Of a DNA stretch of 38,996 nucleotides, positions 10,274 through 18,923 are shown one piece after another. Position 1 is the stretch's first letter. Every line of letters starts with the position of its first letter. The notes under the pieces are model-generated. The model searched no databases. It was not told the origin of the DNA and was given only the letters and a program-made list of their open reading frames with translations. This DNA comes from Verrucomicrobiia bacterium (lineage in GTDB: Bacteria; Verrucomicrobiota; Verrucomicrobiia; Verrucomicrobiales; DEV007). Location of the stretch: contig JAUIGD010000012.1 in assembly GCA_030430255.1 (NCBI GenBank), positions 1 to 38,996 on the forward strand, in the 5' to 3' direction. A program made the position numbers and the translations under genes.

Positions 10274-11944
10274 CTACACCTCTGTCCGGAAGTCGCCCCC
10301 GAGCGCCAGGTGGAGATCGACGCGATTCTGCAGCCGCTGGTTGCGCAGGGAGATCATCGAGTTGCGCGCCTGCACCGCCCGGCGCTGCGCCTCGAGCACC
10401 TCCAGGATGCCGACGATGCCCTCCGAATAATCGCGCGACGCCTGTTTCTCCGCGAGGTCCGCCTGGCGTAGTTCGACCTCGAGGAATGCCTCTTGCTGTG
10501 CGAGCGAGCGCTCCGCCGCCAGGGCGGACTCCACTTCCCGCAGCGCGCGCAGCGCCTCCCCGGCGAAGTTTTGCAGCGCCTCCCGGTTCCGCTCCAGCGC
10601 CCGCCGCGCCTCCGCGCGCAGCGCCCCGCCCTGGTAGACGGTCTGCGCCAGCGATGAGGCCGCGTTCCAGACGATCTGCTCCGGGTCGAGCAACATCTCG
10701 CCGAGCTCCTCGCTGGAGGTGGAGCCGCCGGCGCTCAACCGGAACGAGGGCAGCAGGTCCTTGCGCGCGGCGTCGGCACGCTTCGCCGAAGCGCGCACCG
10801 CGCCGGCCGCCGAAACCAGGTCGGGCCGCCGCATCAAGAGTTCGCTCGGCAGTCCGGCGGGCACGCCTTTGCGCAGCTTGGGCAACTCGGTGCCCGCCCG
10901 CACCGCCGCCGACGGGTAGCGCCCTAACAACCCTTCCAAAACCCGCGCCGCCTCGTCGCGGGCCTGCTCGCGACCGACGACGTCCCGCTCCGCCGAGGCG
11001 ATGTTGTTGCGGCTGAACTGGACGTCGAGCGCGCTCGCGGTATCGTCGCCCGCCTTGTAGTTGCGCTCGATGATGCGGCCGTTGCGCTCGTAGCTCTCCC
11101 GCGTGGCGACCGCGAGGTCGAGTTGCTGTTGGGCGGTGATCAAGTCGAAGTAGGCCTTCGCGGTGTTCGCGGCCAGCGACAGGCGCGCGGCGCGGAAGTC
11201 GGCTTGCGCCGCCTCGAAATCGGCGTAGGCGGCGTGGTCGAGGTCACGCAACCTCCCCCACAGGTCCATCTCCCACGAGGCGTCGAGGGAGAGGCCGTAG
11301 TCGGTGGAGTAGCGGATGACCGGAACGGGGTCGGGGGTCGCCACCGCCGCCGTCGCCCCACCGGCGGCGGCCATCGCCGCACCGTCGGTCATTGTGCTGC
11401 TCGTCCCGTCACCGGTGGCGGCCATGCCGTCGCCTCCGGTCGAGCCATCGCCGGCGCCGGCGCCGCCATCGGTCGCCGCGCCATCGCCCATGGCCGCGGC
11501 CGCCATGCCGGTGCCGGTGCCGGTGTCCGCAGCAGCCGCGCCGGCCGCCGAGGAAGTCGTGGCGGCGGGCGCCGGCGGGGTCACCAGTTCCGTCCGCCGC
11601 GTGCGCCGCGACGAGCCGCCGATGTTCAGGGAAGGGAATCGGGATGCCCGCCCGAGAATGGTGCCTTCCTCTGCTTGGCGCAGTCGCGAGGCCGCGGCCG
11701 CGAGGTCGTGGTTGTTGGCCATCGCCTCATCGATGAGGCGCTCCATACGCCGGTCGTCAAAGGTCTTCACCCAACCGGTCGAGATCTTCCCGCCGTTGCC
11801 CTCCCCGGCGCTATCCCAGAGTGCCGGCAAGTCGCGCGGTGCGGCCGAACCGGCATCGGGCTGCCCCTTCTTCAACAGCACGCATCCCGGGAGCATCACC
11901 GCGAGGGCGACGGCGGCAACGGGGCGGGCAAAGCGGATGGGCAT
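10274..11944 (-). CDS. Efflux outer-membrane factor lipoprotein, NodT/OprM family
   Basis: 556 aa from ATG 11944; lipobox AVMLPGCVLLKK; WVKTFDDRRMERLIDEAMANNHDLAAAASRLRQAE, WEMDLWGRLRDL, LLGRYPSAAV, LLMRRPDLVSA motifs. Confidence 0.95.
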   Translation of the reverse strand: MPIRFARPVAAVALAVMLPGCVLLKKGQPDAGSAAPRDLPALWDSAGEGNGGKISTGWVKTFDDRRMERLIDEAMANNHDLAAAASRLRQAEEGTILGRASRFPSLNIGGSSRRTRRTELVTPPAPAATTSSAAGAAAADTGTGTGMAAAAMGDGAATDGGAGAGDGSTGGDGMAATGDGTSSTMTDGAAMAAAGGATAAVATPDPVPVIRYSTDYGLSLDASWEMDLWGRLRDLDHAAYADFEAAQADFRAARLSLAANTAKAYFDLITAQQQLDLAVATRESYERNGRIIERNYKAGDDTASALDVQFSRNNIASAERDVVGREQARDEAARVLEGLLGRYPSAAVRAGTELPKLRKGVPAGLPSELLMRRPDLVSAAGAVRASAKRADAARKDLLPSFRLSAGGSTSSEELGEMLLDPEQIVWNAASSLAQTVYQGGALRAEARRALERNREALQNFAGEALRALREVESALAAERSLAQQEAFLEVELRQADLAEKQASRDYSEGIVGILEVLEAQRRAVQARNSMISLRNQRLQNRVDLHLALGGDFRTEV

Positions 11945-12129
11945 CCCCTCCCCGTAGCAAATCCCCCCCGGTTCGCCAAGCGAAGATCGTTCGGGCCGGG
12001 CGCAGCGGCCCGCAGGCGCACCGGACCCGGGGGAGCGGAGCTCCGACCTCTCCGCCGCTGAACCGGGCGAGCTGCCGAATGCCACCCGCGCCGGATGCCG
12101 AAGCCCTCCCCGCCCCGTCCTGTCCCCGC

Positions 12130-13761
12130 TCAGGGCTCCAGAGTTTCCGGCTCGACCAACTCCGTCCCCTCCGTTTCCAAAGTCCGCATGAGGTGGAACT
12201 CGAACTGCTCCTCCTCCATCAGGATCCCTGAGCCATCACTGAAAACCACCGCCCGCTTGCCATCGCGGCTCCATGGGCTGGCGAGCAAGATCGTGTCTGC
12301 GCGGCTGGCGTCGTGGAGCCCCCGGACATAGAACGGCGTGCGGAGCAGCCCTCCCGGGCCGCGGAGCCGCAGCGGTTCGGCCGTCCCCAGATCGTCGACG
12401 ATCGCTTCGAGGTCATCGGGGTAGACGCCGTCGTTGTCGATCGCCCAAACGCGCAGCCCCATCCCGACCATCTTGAGCTGCGAAAGGTCCTGCATCTCCT
12501 GCGCCCGCTCCTGCACCCGTTGAAACACCGGGACCGAGACCCCTGCCATAAACCCGACCGCAGCCGCTCCCCACACGGCCCCCGGCGTCATGACTTGTCC
12601 CCCTTCGGGCGCGGTCGAGACGGACAGGACCCCGTCGTCCAATGCGGCGGACGCGGCGGCGATGTCCGCCGGGACTCCGCCCCCGTAGAGCCGCAGGATC
12701 CCCTCGCGCGCCGCCGCATCCAGATCGGGTGCGGACTCCATCACATCGGTGAGCAGCGCGGTGTACTTCTCCCCAAACCGGGGCGACACGTAGGTGAAGA
12801 AATTCCCTTCCTTCGGCAGCGGTGCCGTCGCGGCCTGGAATCCCGGCTCGGCCCAGAGCCCGCCGGTGCCGGCCAAGACCTCGTCCAAGAACGCCGCACT
12901 CGTCGCCGCCGTCAGGTGGCCTGACACGGTGTCGAAGTGCAGCACCGGCTGCATGAAGGGGGCGTCGGGAGGCAGCGGCGGCAGCGCCATCTTCCAAAAA
13001 CCGTCGCCCTTCTCGATGGCGTCCTCGGGGATCTCCCCGGCCAATCCCTCCACCAGCCAAGCCACGTCCTCGAGGCGCACCGCCGCCTCGAAGGCGGGCA
13101 CCTCCACCGGCGCATCGGGGATCTCGAGGGTCGCCTCGGGATCCAGCCGCATCACCACGACCAAACGCGTGTGCAGCTCGCTCATCAGGGTGCCGACGTC
13201 CATCGGCAGCGGTTCGGCCGCTTGCCCGAGGAGTTGCTCCCAGCCGTCCTCGATCTCCGGCTTCCCCATCGCCTCGACGAAAGCGTCGCCGATCGGCCGC
13301 ATCGCGCGGAGGTCGAGCTCCAACTCGAGAACCCAGTCGCTCCCGGCCGGCGCCGAGGCCGCGCTCGAGAACGGCCGCGCTTCGGTGCCGATCAGCGTCA
13401 GCAGCCCGCGCCGCGACCCGGTCTTGGTGAACCCCCGGACGACGGTCCGCCCGCCCGCCGTCTTGGTGCTGGAGCCGAAGGCTTCGACGCCGTCGAGACC
13501 GAGCGCCCCGACCATGTCGCCGACGATGGGCGGCACCTCGTCGCTGCCGGTGATCTCGCCCACGAGCGCGATCACCTCATCCGCCCAGCGGCCGACCGCG
13601 GCAGGGTCGCCAGCGACGTCGACATAGCGGAAGGACTCGCCACCGAGTTCGAGGTGCTGGACCACCGAATCGAAGTGGGGCGACTTCTCTTGGGCGGTGG
13701 CCACCGAGGCGGTGATCGCGGCGGCGAGCGGGGCGAGGGCGGAGAGCCGATGGAGTTTCAT
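12130..13761 (-). CDS. Secreted protein of unknown family with C-terminal pseudopilin-like domain (paralogue 2)
   Basis: 543 aa from ATG 13761; signal peptide MKLHRLSALAPLAAAITASVATAQ; C-terminus GAAAVGFMAGVSVPVFQRVQERAQEMQDLSQLKMVGMGLRVWAIDNDGVYPDDL resembles the TM/helix/YP block of verrucomicrobial pseudopilins. Confidence 0.8.
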   Translation of the reverse strand: MKLHRLSALAPLAAAITASVATAQEKSPHFDSVVQHLELGGESFRYVDVAGDPAAVGRWADEVIALVGEITGSDEVPPIVGDMVGALGLDGVEAFGSSTKTAGGRTVVRGFTKTGSRRGLLTLIGTEARPFSSAASAPAGSDWVLELELDLRAMRPIGDAFVEAMGKPEIEDGWEQLLGQAAEPLPMDVGTLMSELHTRLVVVMRLDPEATLEIPDAPVEVPAFEAAVRLEDVAWLVEGLAGEIPEDAIEKGDGFWKMALPPLPPDAPFMQPVLHFDTVSGHLTAATSAAFLDEVLAGTGGLWAEPGFQAATAPLPKEGNFFTYVSPRFGEKYTALLTDVMESAPDLDAAAREGILRLYGGGVPADIAAASAALDDGVLSVSTAPEGGQVMTPGAVWGAAAVGFMAGVSVPVFQRVQERAQEMQDLSQLKMVGMGLRVWAIDNDGVYPDDLEAIVDDLGTAEPLRLRGPGGLLRTPFYVRGLHDASRADTILLASPWSRDGKRAVVFSDGSGILMEEEQFEFHLMRTLETEGTELVEPETLEP

Positions 13762-13787
13762 AGCGATGCTTCTTGCTGGGTTCCCTG

Positions 13788-15488
13788 TCAGTCCAAATAG
13801 ATGTCGTCCCCGGTGCCGGGCACGCCGTCCGGCCCCACCGAGAACACGTCCGGTTCGCCCGGATCTCCACGCAGGCCCGGGAAAACGTAGCGGTACTCCT
13901 GCCCCCAAGGGTCGCTGAACACCTCCTCGATCATCGGTTCCCACCCCTCCACATCACCGGGGTCTTCCACCAAGGCCCGCAAACCCTCCTCCGTCGTCGG
14001 GTAACGACCGGCGACGATCTGGAACAGGGTCAACGAAGTTTTCAGAGTGTTCAGGTCCGCCTGGAGGCGCGCCCCTTCGGCATCGGCCCGGACGGCTCGC
14101 ACCGCAGCGATCTCCGCCCGCTCATCAGCGACCACGTTCTTCCTCACGAAGAATGCGGGAGCAGCCAACAACACCGGGGCCAAGGCGGCCGCCTGCTTCA
14201 CGCTCGCCGGCGAGTTCGAGACGAGCCACACCCCGTCCTCAGCGTTGGCCTGCACCTGCGCGTAGTGCGAGCCGAGGTAAGGCAGCATCCGTTCGACGAG
14301 GTCGATCCCGCGCTCGACGACCTCCGGAGCCTGCCCCGTTTCGGACAGGGCCTGCCGATAGAGCGCCCGCAGCTCCTTGCCGAAATTCGGGCTGAGGTAG
14401 ACCAAGCCGTTCCCCTGCGTCGGCAGATCGGCGGTGGCTTCCTTGAACGCGGCGTCGGCGAACAGCCCGCCGGTGCCGCTCTCGCACTCTTCCAGAAACC
14501 CCGCCGAAGTGGCGAAGGTGACCTGGCCGCTCGCCTCGTCCCGCCGCAGCACCGGCTCGCCGAGCGGGTTCGGGGGCAGCGCCAGCACCGTGCCACCTTC
14601 CGTCTCGGTGAGCGCGTCCGCAGCCTCGGGCGGCAGCTGCTTCACCACCCGGTCGAACAGCCAACCCAAGCCCTCGAGTGATACGTAGAGTTCGGGGCGC
14701 GGCACTTCCGGGGCCCCGGCGCCCAGTTGGAGGCGATCCTCAGCCAGCCGGCCGATGATGATCGCCCGCGTATCGAGCTTCTGGAACAAGTCACCGACCG
14801 TGACCCCAAAGTCGGCGACCCCCTGGCCCATCGCTTCGGCGAACCCGCGCTCGCCCTCGGCACCGGCGTGCTTCGCCAGGTCCCGCCCCAACCGGTACAG
14901 CTCGCTGAGGTTCACCTCGCGCTCCATCAACAAATCCGTGCCCCGCGGCGCCAGCGCCGCCGTTTTGAACGCTCCCGCTTCGCGTCCGAGCAAGCGCAAC
15001 AGGCCGCCGCGCCCGCGCGGTGTGTGCAGATACACCTTGTTGAGATAGCGCTCGCCCTTGCGCGCCGAACTCACCCCCAAGGCCTCGACCCGGTCGAGGC
15101 CGAGGTCGGCGAGCACCTCGGCGAGATCGAAGTCGGCCACCTGTGGCGGCAGTTCTCCCTCGGGCACCAGCGCCAGGATGTTGTCGAAGTAGCTGGCCAC
15201 CGCCGGGGCGACCTCAGAGAGATCCCGGTAGATGCACACCTCGGCACCGAGGTCGATGTGCCGGAAGGTCGCCTCCCAGCGCGGCGGAGCACCGGCCACC
15301 TCGGGCGATGGCAGAGCTGCTGAGCCCCCCGCCGGCGCCGCGCCTTCCCCTCCGCCGGCACCGGCCTCGCCGTCCGCCGAGGGCTTGTCCCCACAGGAAG
15401 CACCGAACAGTGTCGCCAGCGCCAGCACCGCAGCGGGCGCCGAACCTGATCTCAAAGCCCGCCGGGGCGGGAAAAGGTCGCGTTTCAT
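13788..15488 (-). CDS. Lipoprotein-like secreted protein with C-terminal GspG-like pseudopilin domain (paralogue 1)
   Basis: 566 aa from ATG 15488; LATLFGASCGDKPS possible lipobox; C-terminus LKTSLTLFQIVAGRYPTTEEGLRALVEDP...FSDPWGQEYRYVFPGLRGDPGEPDVFSVGPDGVPGTGDDI matches the T2SS protein G pattern; N-terminal region alignable by eye to 12130-13761. Confidence 0.85.
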   Translation of the reverse strand: MKRDLFPPRRALRSGSAPAAVLALATLFGASCGDKPSADGEAGAGGGEGAAPAGGSAALPSPEVAGAPPRWEATFRHIDLGAEVCIYRDLSEVAPAVASYFDNILALVPEGELPPQVADFDLAEVLADLGLDRVEALGVSSARKGERYLNKVYLHTPRGRGGLLRLLGREAGAFKTAALAPRGTDLLMEREVNLSELYRLGRDLAKHAGAEGERGFAEAMGQGVADFGVTVGDLFQKLDTRAIIIGRLAEDRLQLGAGAPEVPRPELYVSLEGLGWLFDRVVKQLPPEAADALTETEGGTVLALPPNPLGEPVLRRDEASGQVTFATSAGFLEECESGTGGLFADAAFKEATADLPTQGNGLVYLSPNFGKELRALYRQALSETGQAPEVVERGIDLVERMLPYLGSHYAQVQANAEDGVWLVSNSPASVKQAAALAPVLLAAPAFFVRKNVVADERAEIAAVRAVRADAEGARLQADLNTLKTSLTLFQIVAGRYPTTEEGLRALVEDPGDVEGWEPMIEEVFSDPWGQEYRYVFPGLRGDPGEPDVFSVGPDGVPGTGDDIYLD

Positions 15489-15617
15489 CCCCGGCATCGT
15501 CTGCCGCCGCCCGGGGCGCAGGCAAGCGGAATCGCCCCGCCGGGCGCCCAGGTGGCTGGCGAGCCCTCCACCATCGCGGAAACCGGCCGATTTGCCCCGC
15601 CCCCTCCCCCCGCCCAT

Positions 15618-15650
15618 TTGACAGGAAAGTTTCGAGACTTGCTCTAAAAT
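15618..15650 (+). promoter_or_regulatory. Candidate sigma70-like promoter placing the start site at or next to the ATG
   Basis: TTGACA (15618-15623) and TAAAAT (15645-15650), 21-bp spacing (longer than optimal); ATG at 15657. Confidence 0.35.
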
Positions 15651-15656
15651 ACTTCA

Positions 15657-18434
15657 ATGCGTCCTCCAAGTCGCTCCCTCCACGCTGCCGCTGCGCTCGC
15701 CGCCACGGTCTCCCTCGCGCCGCTTCCCGCCGCCGCACAACGCGATGCCGCCCCCGACCCGCCCGCCGCCGCGGAGGCACCGGCCGATCCCCCCGCCACC
15801 GCCGATCCCGCCGATCCCGCCGTTGGCGCAGAGGCCGCAGAGGCCGCAGAGGCCGGCGTGAAACCGAGTGCGGAGGAAATCTTGGCAGCGATCAAGGCGC
15901 TCGGCTCCGACGATTTTTTTGAACGCGAGAATGCCGCCAAGCAGCTCTGGCTCATGGGGCGCGATGCCGAGCAACCCTTGCGCGAGGCCGTGGCCGCCAG
16001 CGAGCCGGGCACCGAGTCGAGCTACCGGGCAAAGCGCATCCTCGACGAGTTCGATCTCGGGCTCTACCCGGACACACCAGAGGAGTTGCGGCGCCTGGTC
16101 GAACTCTACCGCAGCGGCGACGAGCGCACCCGGGCGCAGGCGATCAACCAACTCGCCGCCGAGGGGCACATCGACCTGCTCGCCAAACTGATCAGCCGCG
16201 AACAGAACCCCGCCTTGCGCGAGGAGCTCGCGGCCGTGGTCGGCGAGAACGCCCGGCGGCAGGCCCCGGCGAAGATCGCCGACGGCGACTTCGATGCCGC
16301 CGACGACCTGCTGCGCACCGCCGCCCTCGCCTCGTCCGGGATGCGCGACTATGCCGCCTTTCTGGTCGCGACCGGGCGCGCCGCCGATGCGATCGATGCC
16401 CAGCGGACCCGCGCCGACAACTCCGCCGCCGATCGCGAATTGCTCGCCTGGATGTTGCGCGCCGAAGGGCGCTTCGACGAGGCTGCCGAGGCCTACCGGG
16501 CCGCGGGCCGCCCCGAGTTCGCCCGCGCCACCCACGCCGCCGGCGGCGACTTGCTCGCCCTCGCCGAACTCGCTGCGGAAGGGCGCGACCGCGGGATCGC
16601 GCTGCTCGCCCCCCAGTTGGCCGCCGCCCGCCTCGGCGGCGCCGCCGAGGAGGAGATCGACCGCATCGTCGGCGACATCGAGGACTACGCCGCCGCGGTC
16701 CCGGACGACGCGACCGCCTGCATCGCGGCGCTCTGCCTCAACGGCCGGGGAGCGGAAGGGATCGCCCTCGCTGCGCGCTTCGCCCCGGAGGACGCCCTCG
16801 ACCTCGCCCTCGCCCGCTACGACTTCGACACCGCAGCCCGCGCCGCAGGGCTGGAGTCCGCGGAGCCCGAGGCGCTCGACGCCTGGCTGCGGAGCTTCCT
16901 CGACACCTTCTCGGTGCGCCGAGAGACGATGGTCGCCGACGCCGTCGAGCCCGCCCGGATCGTGCTCTCGTTCCTCGCTGAAACCGGCCAGCGCGAGGCC
17001 TCCGCGCGGGTGCTGGACACGGTCGCCCGGCGCTTGACCGAGGACGGCTACAGCCCTTCGCTCATCTCCTCGTTCGCCCTGCAGATGGGGCACATCGACC
17101 TGGCGCTGGAGATCGCCGTCAGGGCGATGGAGACCGACACCGAGTTCCAAGTCGTCCAGGACCTGTTCGGACGCACCGCGACTCCGCTCTGGACCGAGAT
17201 CCGCGCCTCGAAACCCGGGCAGAGCTACGAGGCGTCGCTGCGCGAACTCGGCGCCGCGCTCGGCATCGAGGGTTTCGGCGACGGCGACCTCTCAGCGGTC
17301 ATCACCGCGATGCGCTCGCGCGCGGCGGAGGCGCCGCAGGAGGAGAAGCTCAACCTCTACCGGCAAGCCGCGGCGCTCGCGCTGGAGGCCAACCTCTTCA
17401 AGCTGGCGGCACAGTCGTTCCAGGACGCCTTGGCCGCCGACGCGGACGGCGCACAGGGCTGGTCCTGGTTTCTTCACTACCAGCTCGCCACCGCGTTGAG
17501 CGCCGAGGGGCGCCACGCGGAGGCGATCGAACACTACGACCTCGCCCTCGAAGGCAACGCCAACTCCCCCGACCTCCTCTACCTCAAAGCACACGCGCTC
17601 TCGCAGGCCGGCGATGCGGGGCAAGCCGACGCGCTGCGCCAGCGCGCCGCCGCGATGGCGCTCGGGGACATCTCCGACATCCGCAGCCTGGCCCGCAACG
17701 CCGCGTTCAAAGACGACCCCGCCTTCGAGCGCGCCGCCCTGCTTCTGGTGACCCGTCTGGCAGACGTCACCGACGAGAGCGAGGCCGTCGAACACTACGC
17801 CGCGAGCGCGAGGCTGGCGGGGGTCGAGGCCTCCGCGCGCCGGTTCGGCCCCGCCGCCGACGCCACCGAATCCGCAGCGGTCGCCCTGGTCGGCCTGATC
17901 GGCTCGCACGAGGGCCCCACCAGCTCGCTCGCCTATTCCTACGCCGCCCAGGTCGGCAAGTCCCGCGCCCGCGCGCTGCTCGACGCTGGCCGCTACGACG
18001 CCGCCGTCGCCCTGCTGCGATCGCTCGCGGAGACCAACCCGGCCGACAGCTCGCTGCTCGAGGACGCCTATCAACTCCTCGCCGACAACGGCAGGGGCGA
18101 GGCGGCGGAAGCCCTCTTCGCGACCGTCCACACACGCTGCCGCACCGCCGTCGAGCGCTTCCCGGAGCACGCCGAGCACAACAACAACATCGCCTGGCTG
18201 CTCTCCCGCTGCGGGCGCGAGCTCGACACCGCACTGGCCCACGCCGAGAAGGCGGTCGCGATCGAACCCGACAACGGCGCCTACCTCGACACCCTGGCCG
18301 AAGTCCACTTCCAGCGCGGCGACCGCGACAAGGCGGTCGAGTTCTCGCAGCGCGCCGTCGAACTCCTGGGCAGCGACCCCATGGTGCGGGCGCAACTCGA
18401 GCGCTTCAAGAACGGCGAACCCTCCGACCGGTAG
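15657..18434 (+). CDS. Secreted tetratricopeptide/HEAT-like repeat protein
   Basis: 925 aa; signal peptide MRPPSRSLHAAAALAATVSLAPLPAAAQ; C-terminal TPR pattern NNNIAWLLSRCGRELDTALAHAEKAVAIEPDNGAYLDTLAEVHFQRGDRDKAVEFSQRAVEL. Confidence 0.9.
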   Translation: MRPPSRSLHAAAALAATVSLAPLPAAAQRDAAPDPPAAAEAPADPPATADPADPAVGAEAAEAAEAGVKPSAEEILAAIKALGSDDFFERENAAKQLWLMGRDAEQPLREAVAASEPGTESSYRAKRILDEFDLGLYPDTPEELRRLVELYRSGDERTRAQAINQLAAEGHIDLLAKLISREQNPALREELAAVVGENARRQAPAKIADGDFDAADDLLRTAALASSGMRDYAAFLVATGRAADAIDAQRTRADNSAADRELLAWMLRAEGRFDEAAEAYRAAGRPEFARATHAAGGDLLALAELAAEGRDRGIALLAPQLAAARLGGAAEEEIDRIVGDIEDYAAAVPDDATACIAALCLNGRGAEGIALAARFAPEDALDLALARYDFDTAARAAGLESAEPEALDAWLRSFLDTFSVRRETMVADAVEPARIVLSFLAETGQREASARVLDTVARRLTEDGYSPSLISSFALQMGHIDLALEIAVRAMETDTEFQVVQDLFGRTATPLWTEIRASKPGQSYEASLRELGAALGIEGFGDGDLSAVITAMRSRAAEAPQEEKLNLYRQAAALALEANLFKLAAQSFQDALAADADGAQGWSWFLHYQLATALSAEGRHAEAIEHYDLALEGNANSPDLLYLKAHALSQAGDAGQADALRQRAAAMALGDISDIRSLARNAAFKDDPAFERAALLLVTRLADVTDESEAVEHYAASARLAGVEASARRFGPAADATESAAVALVGLIGSHEGPTSSLAYSYAAQVGKSRARALLDAGRYDAAVALLRSLAETNPADSSLLEDAYQLLADNGRGEAAEALFATVHTRCRTAVERFPEHAEHNNNIAWLLSRCGRELDTALAHAEKAVAIEPDNGAYLDTLAEVHFQRGDRDKAVEFSQRAVELLGSDPMVRAQLERFKNGEPSDR

Positions 18435-18523
18435 CCCATCGGGCGCCGGCCACCAGGCCAAGGGCAGCGCAGGGCAGGGCAGCGCCGCACCTGCAAGGTG
18501 CCCGATCGATCCGGCGAGCGGGA

Positions 18524-18543
18524 CCCGACTTTGGAAAGTCGGG
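18524..18543. repeat. Perfect intergenic palindrome
   Basis: CCCGACTTT-GG-AAAGTCGGG, 9-bp arms, 90 bp downstream of the TPR gene. Confidence 0.6.
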
Positions 18544-18776
18544 CTACAGCGGCGCTCGGTTTCGAGAATGTGCCACAGGCACGTGGGGAGGGGGCGCCAG
18601 CGAAACTCCCGGCAGCGGGCCCCGCCCCGGCAGGCGCGGGAGAAGCTCTCGCCGGGCTACCCTGCCCGGTGTGCGGAAGGTCCTCGCTCCCTGCCGGAAC
18701 GCTCTTTAGTGCTCAGGTGGTCTGACTCGTCAAATCGCCGCACGCCACTCCGACGCTGCGCAGAGCCCCTGGGCGC

Positions 18777-18818
18777 GGAGGCGGGACGCCTCCGGCACGG
18801 ACATCGGCGGGACGCCGA
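18777..18818. repeat. Twin GGA-triloop hairpins, REP-like
   Basis: GGAGGCG-GGA-CGCCTCC (18777-18793) and TCGGCG-GGA-CGCCGA (18804-18818). Confidence 0.6.
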
Positions 18819-18844
18819 CGCCACGTCATCGAGCCGACAGCCTG

Positions 18845-18923
18845 CCCGAGCCGGTCACGACCCCGACGTCTGCGTCAAAGAAGACAAACCGCAGCCCGTG
18901 GCTTGGTGATCGGTCCGCGCTAA
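18845..18923. repeat. Degenerate half copy of the 4971-5156 palindromic element abutting the prfB stop
   Basis: CCTGCCCGAGCCGG...AAACCGCAGCCCGTGGCTTGGTGATCGGTCCGCGCTA versus CCTGCCCGAGCCG...AAGCCGCAGCCCGGAGCTTGGTGATCGATCCGGGCTA at about 5071-5155. Confidence 0.6.

Noticed and set aside
15654-17150. 498-aa - strand ORF antisense to the TPR gene, and similar large antisense ORFs (for example 24734-26464, 26531-29161, 30302-32278, 35021-37438)
   Set aside because: Mirror frames of GC-rich genes; no signal peptides or domain motifs, and opposite strands carry well-supported genes
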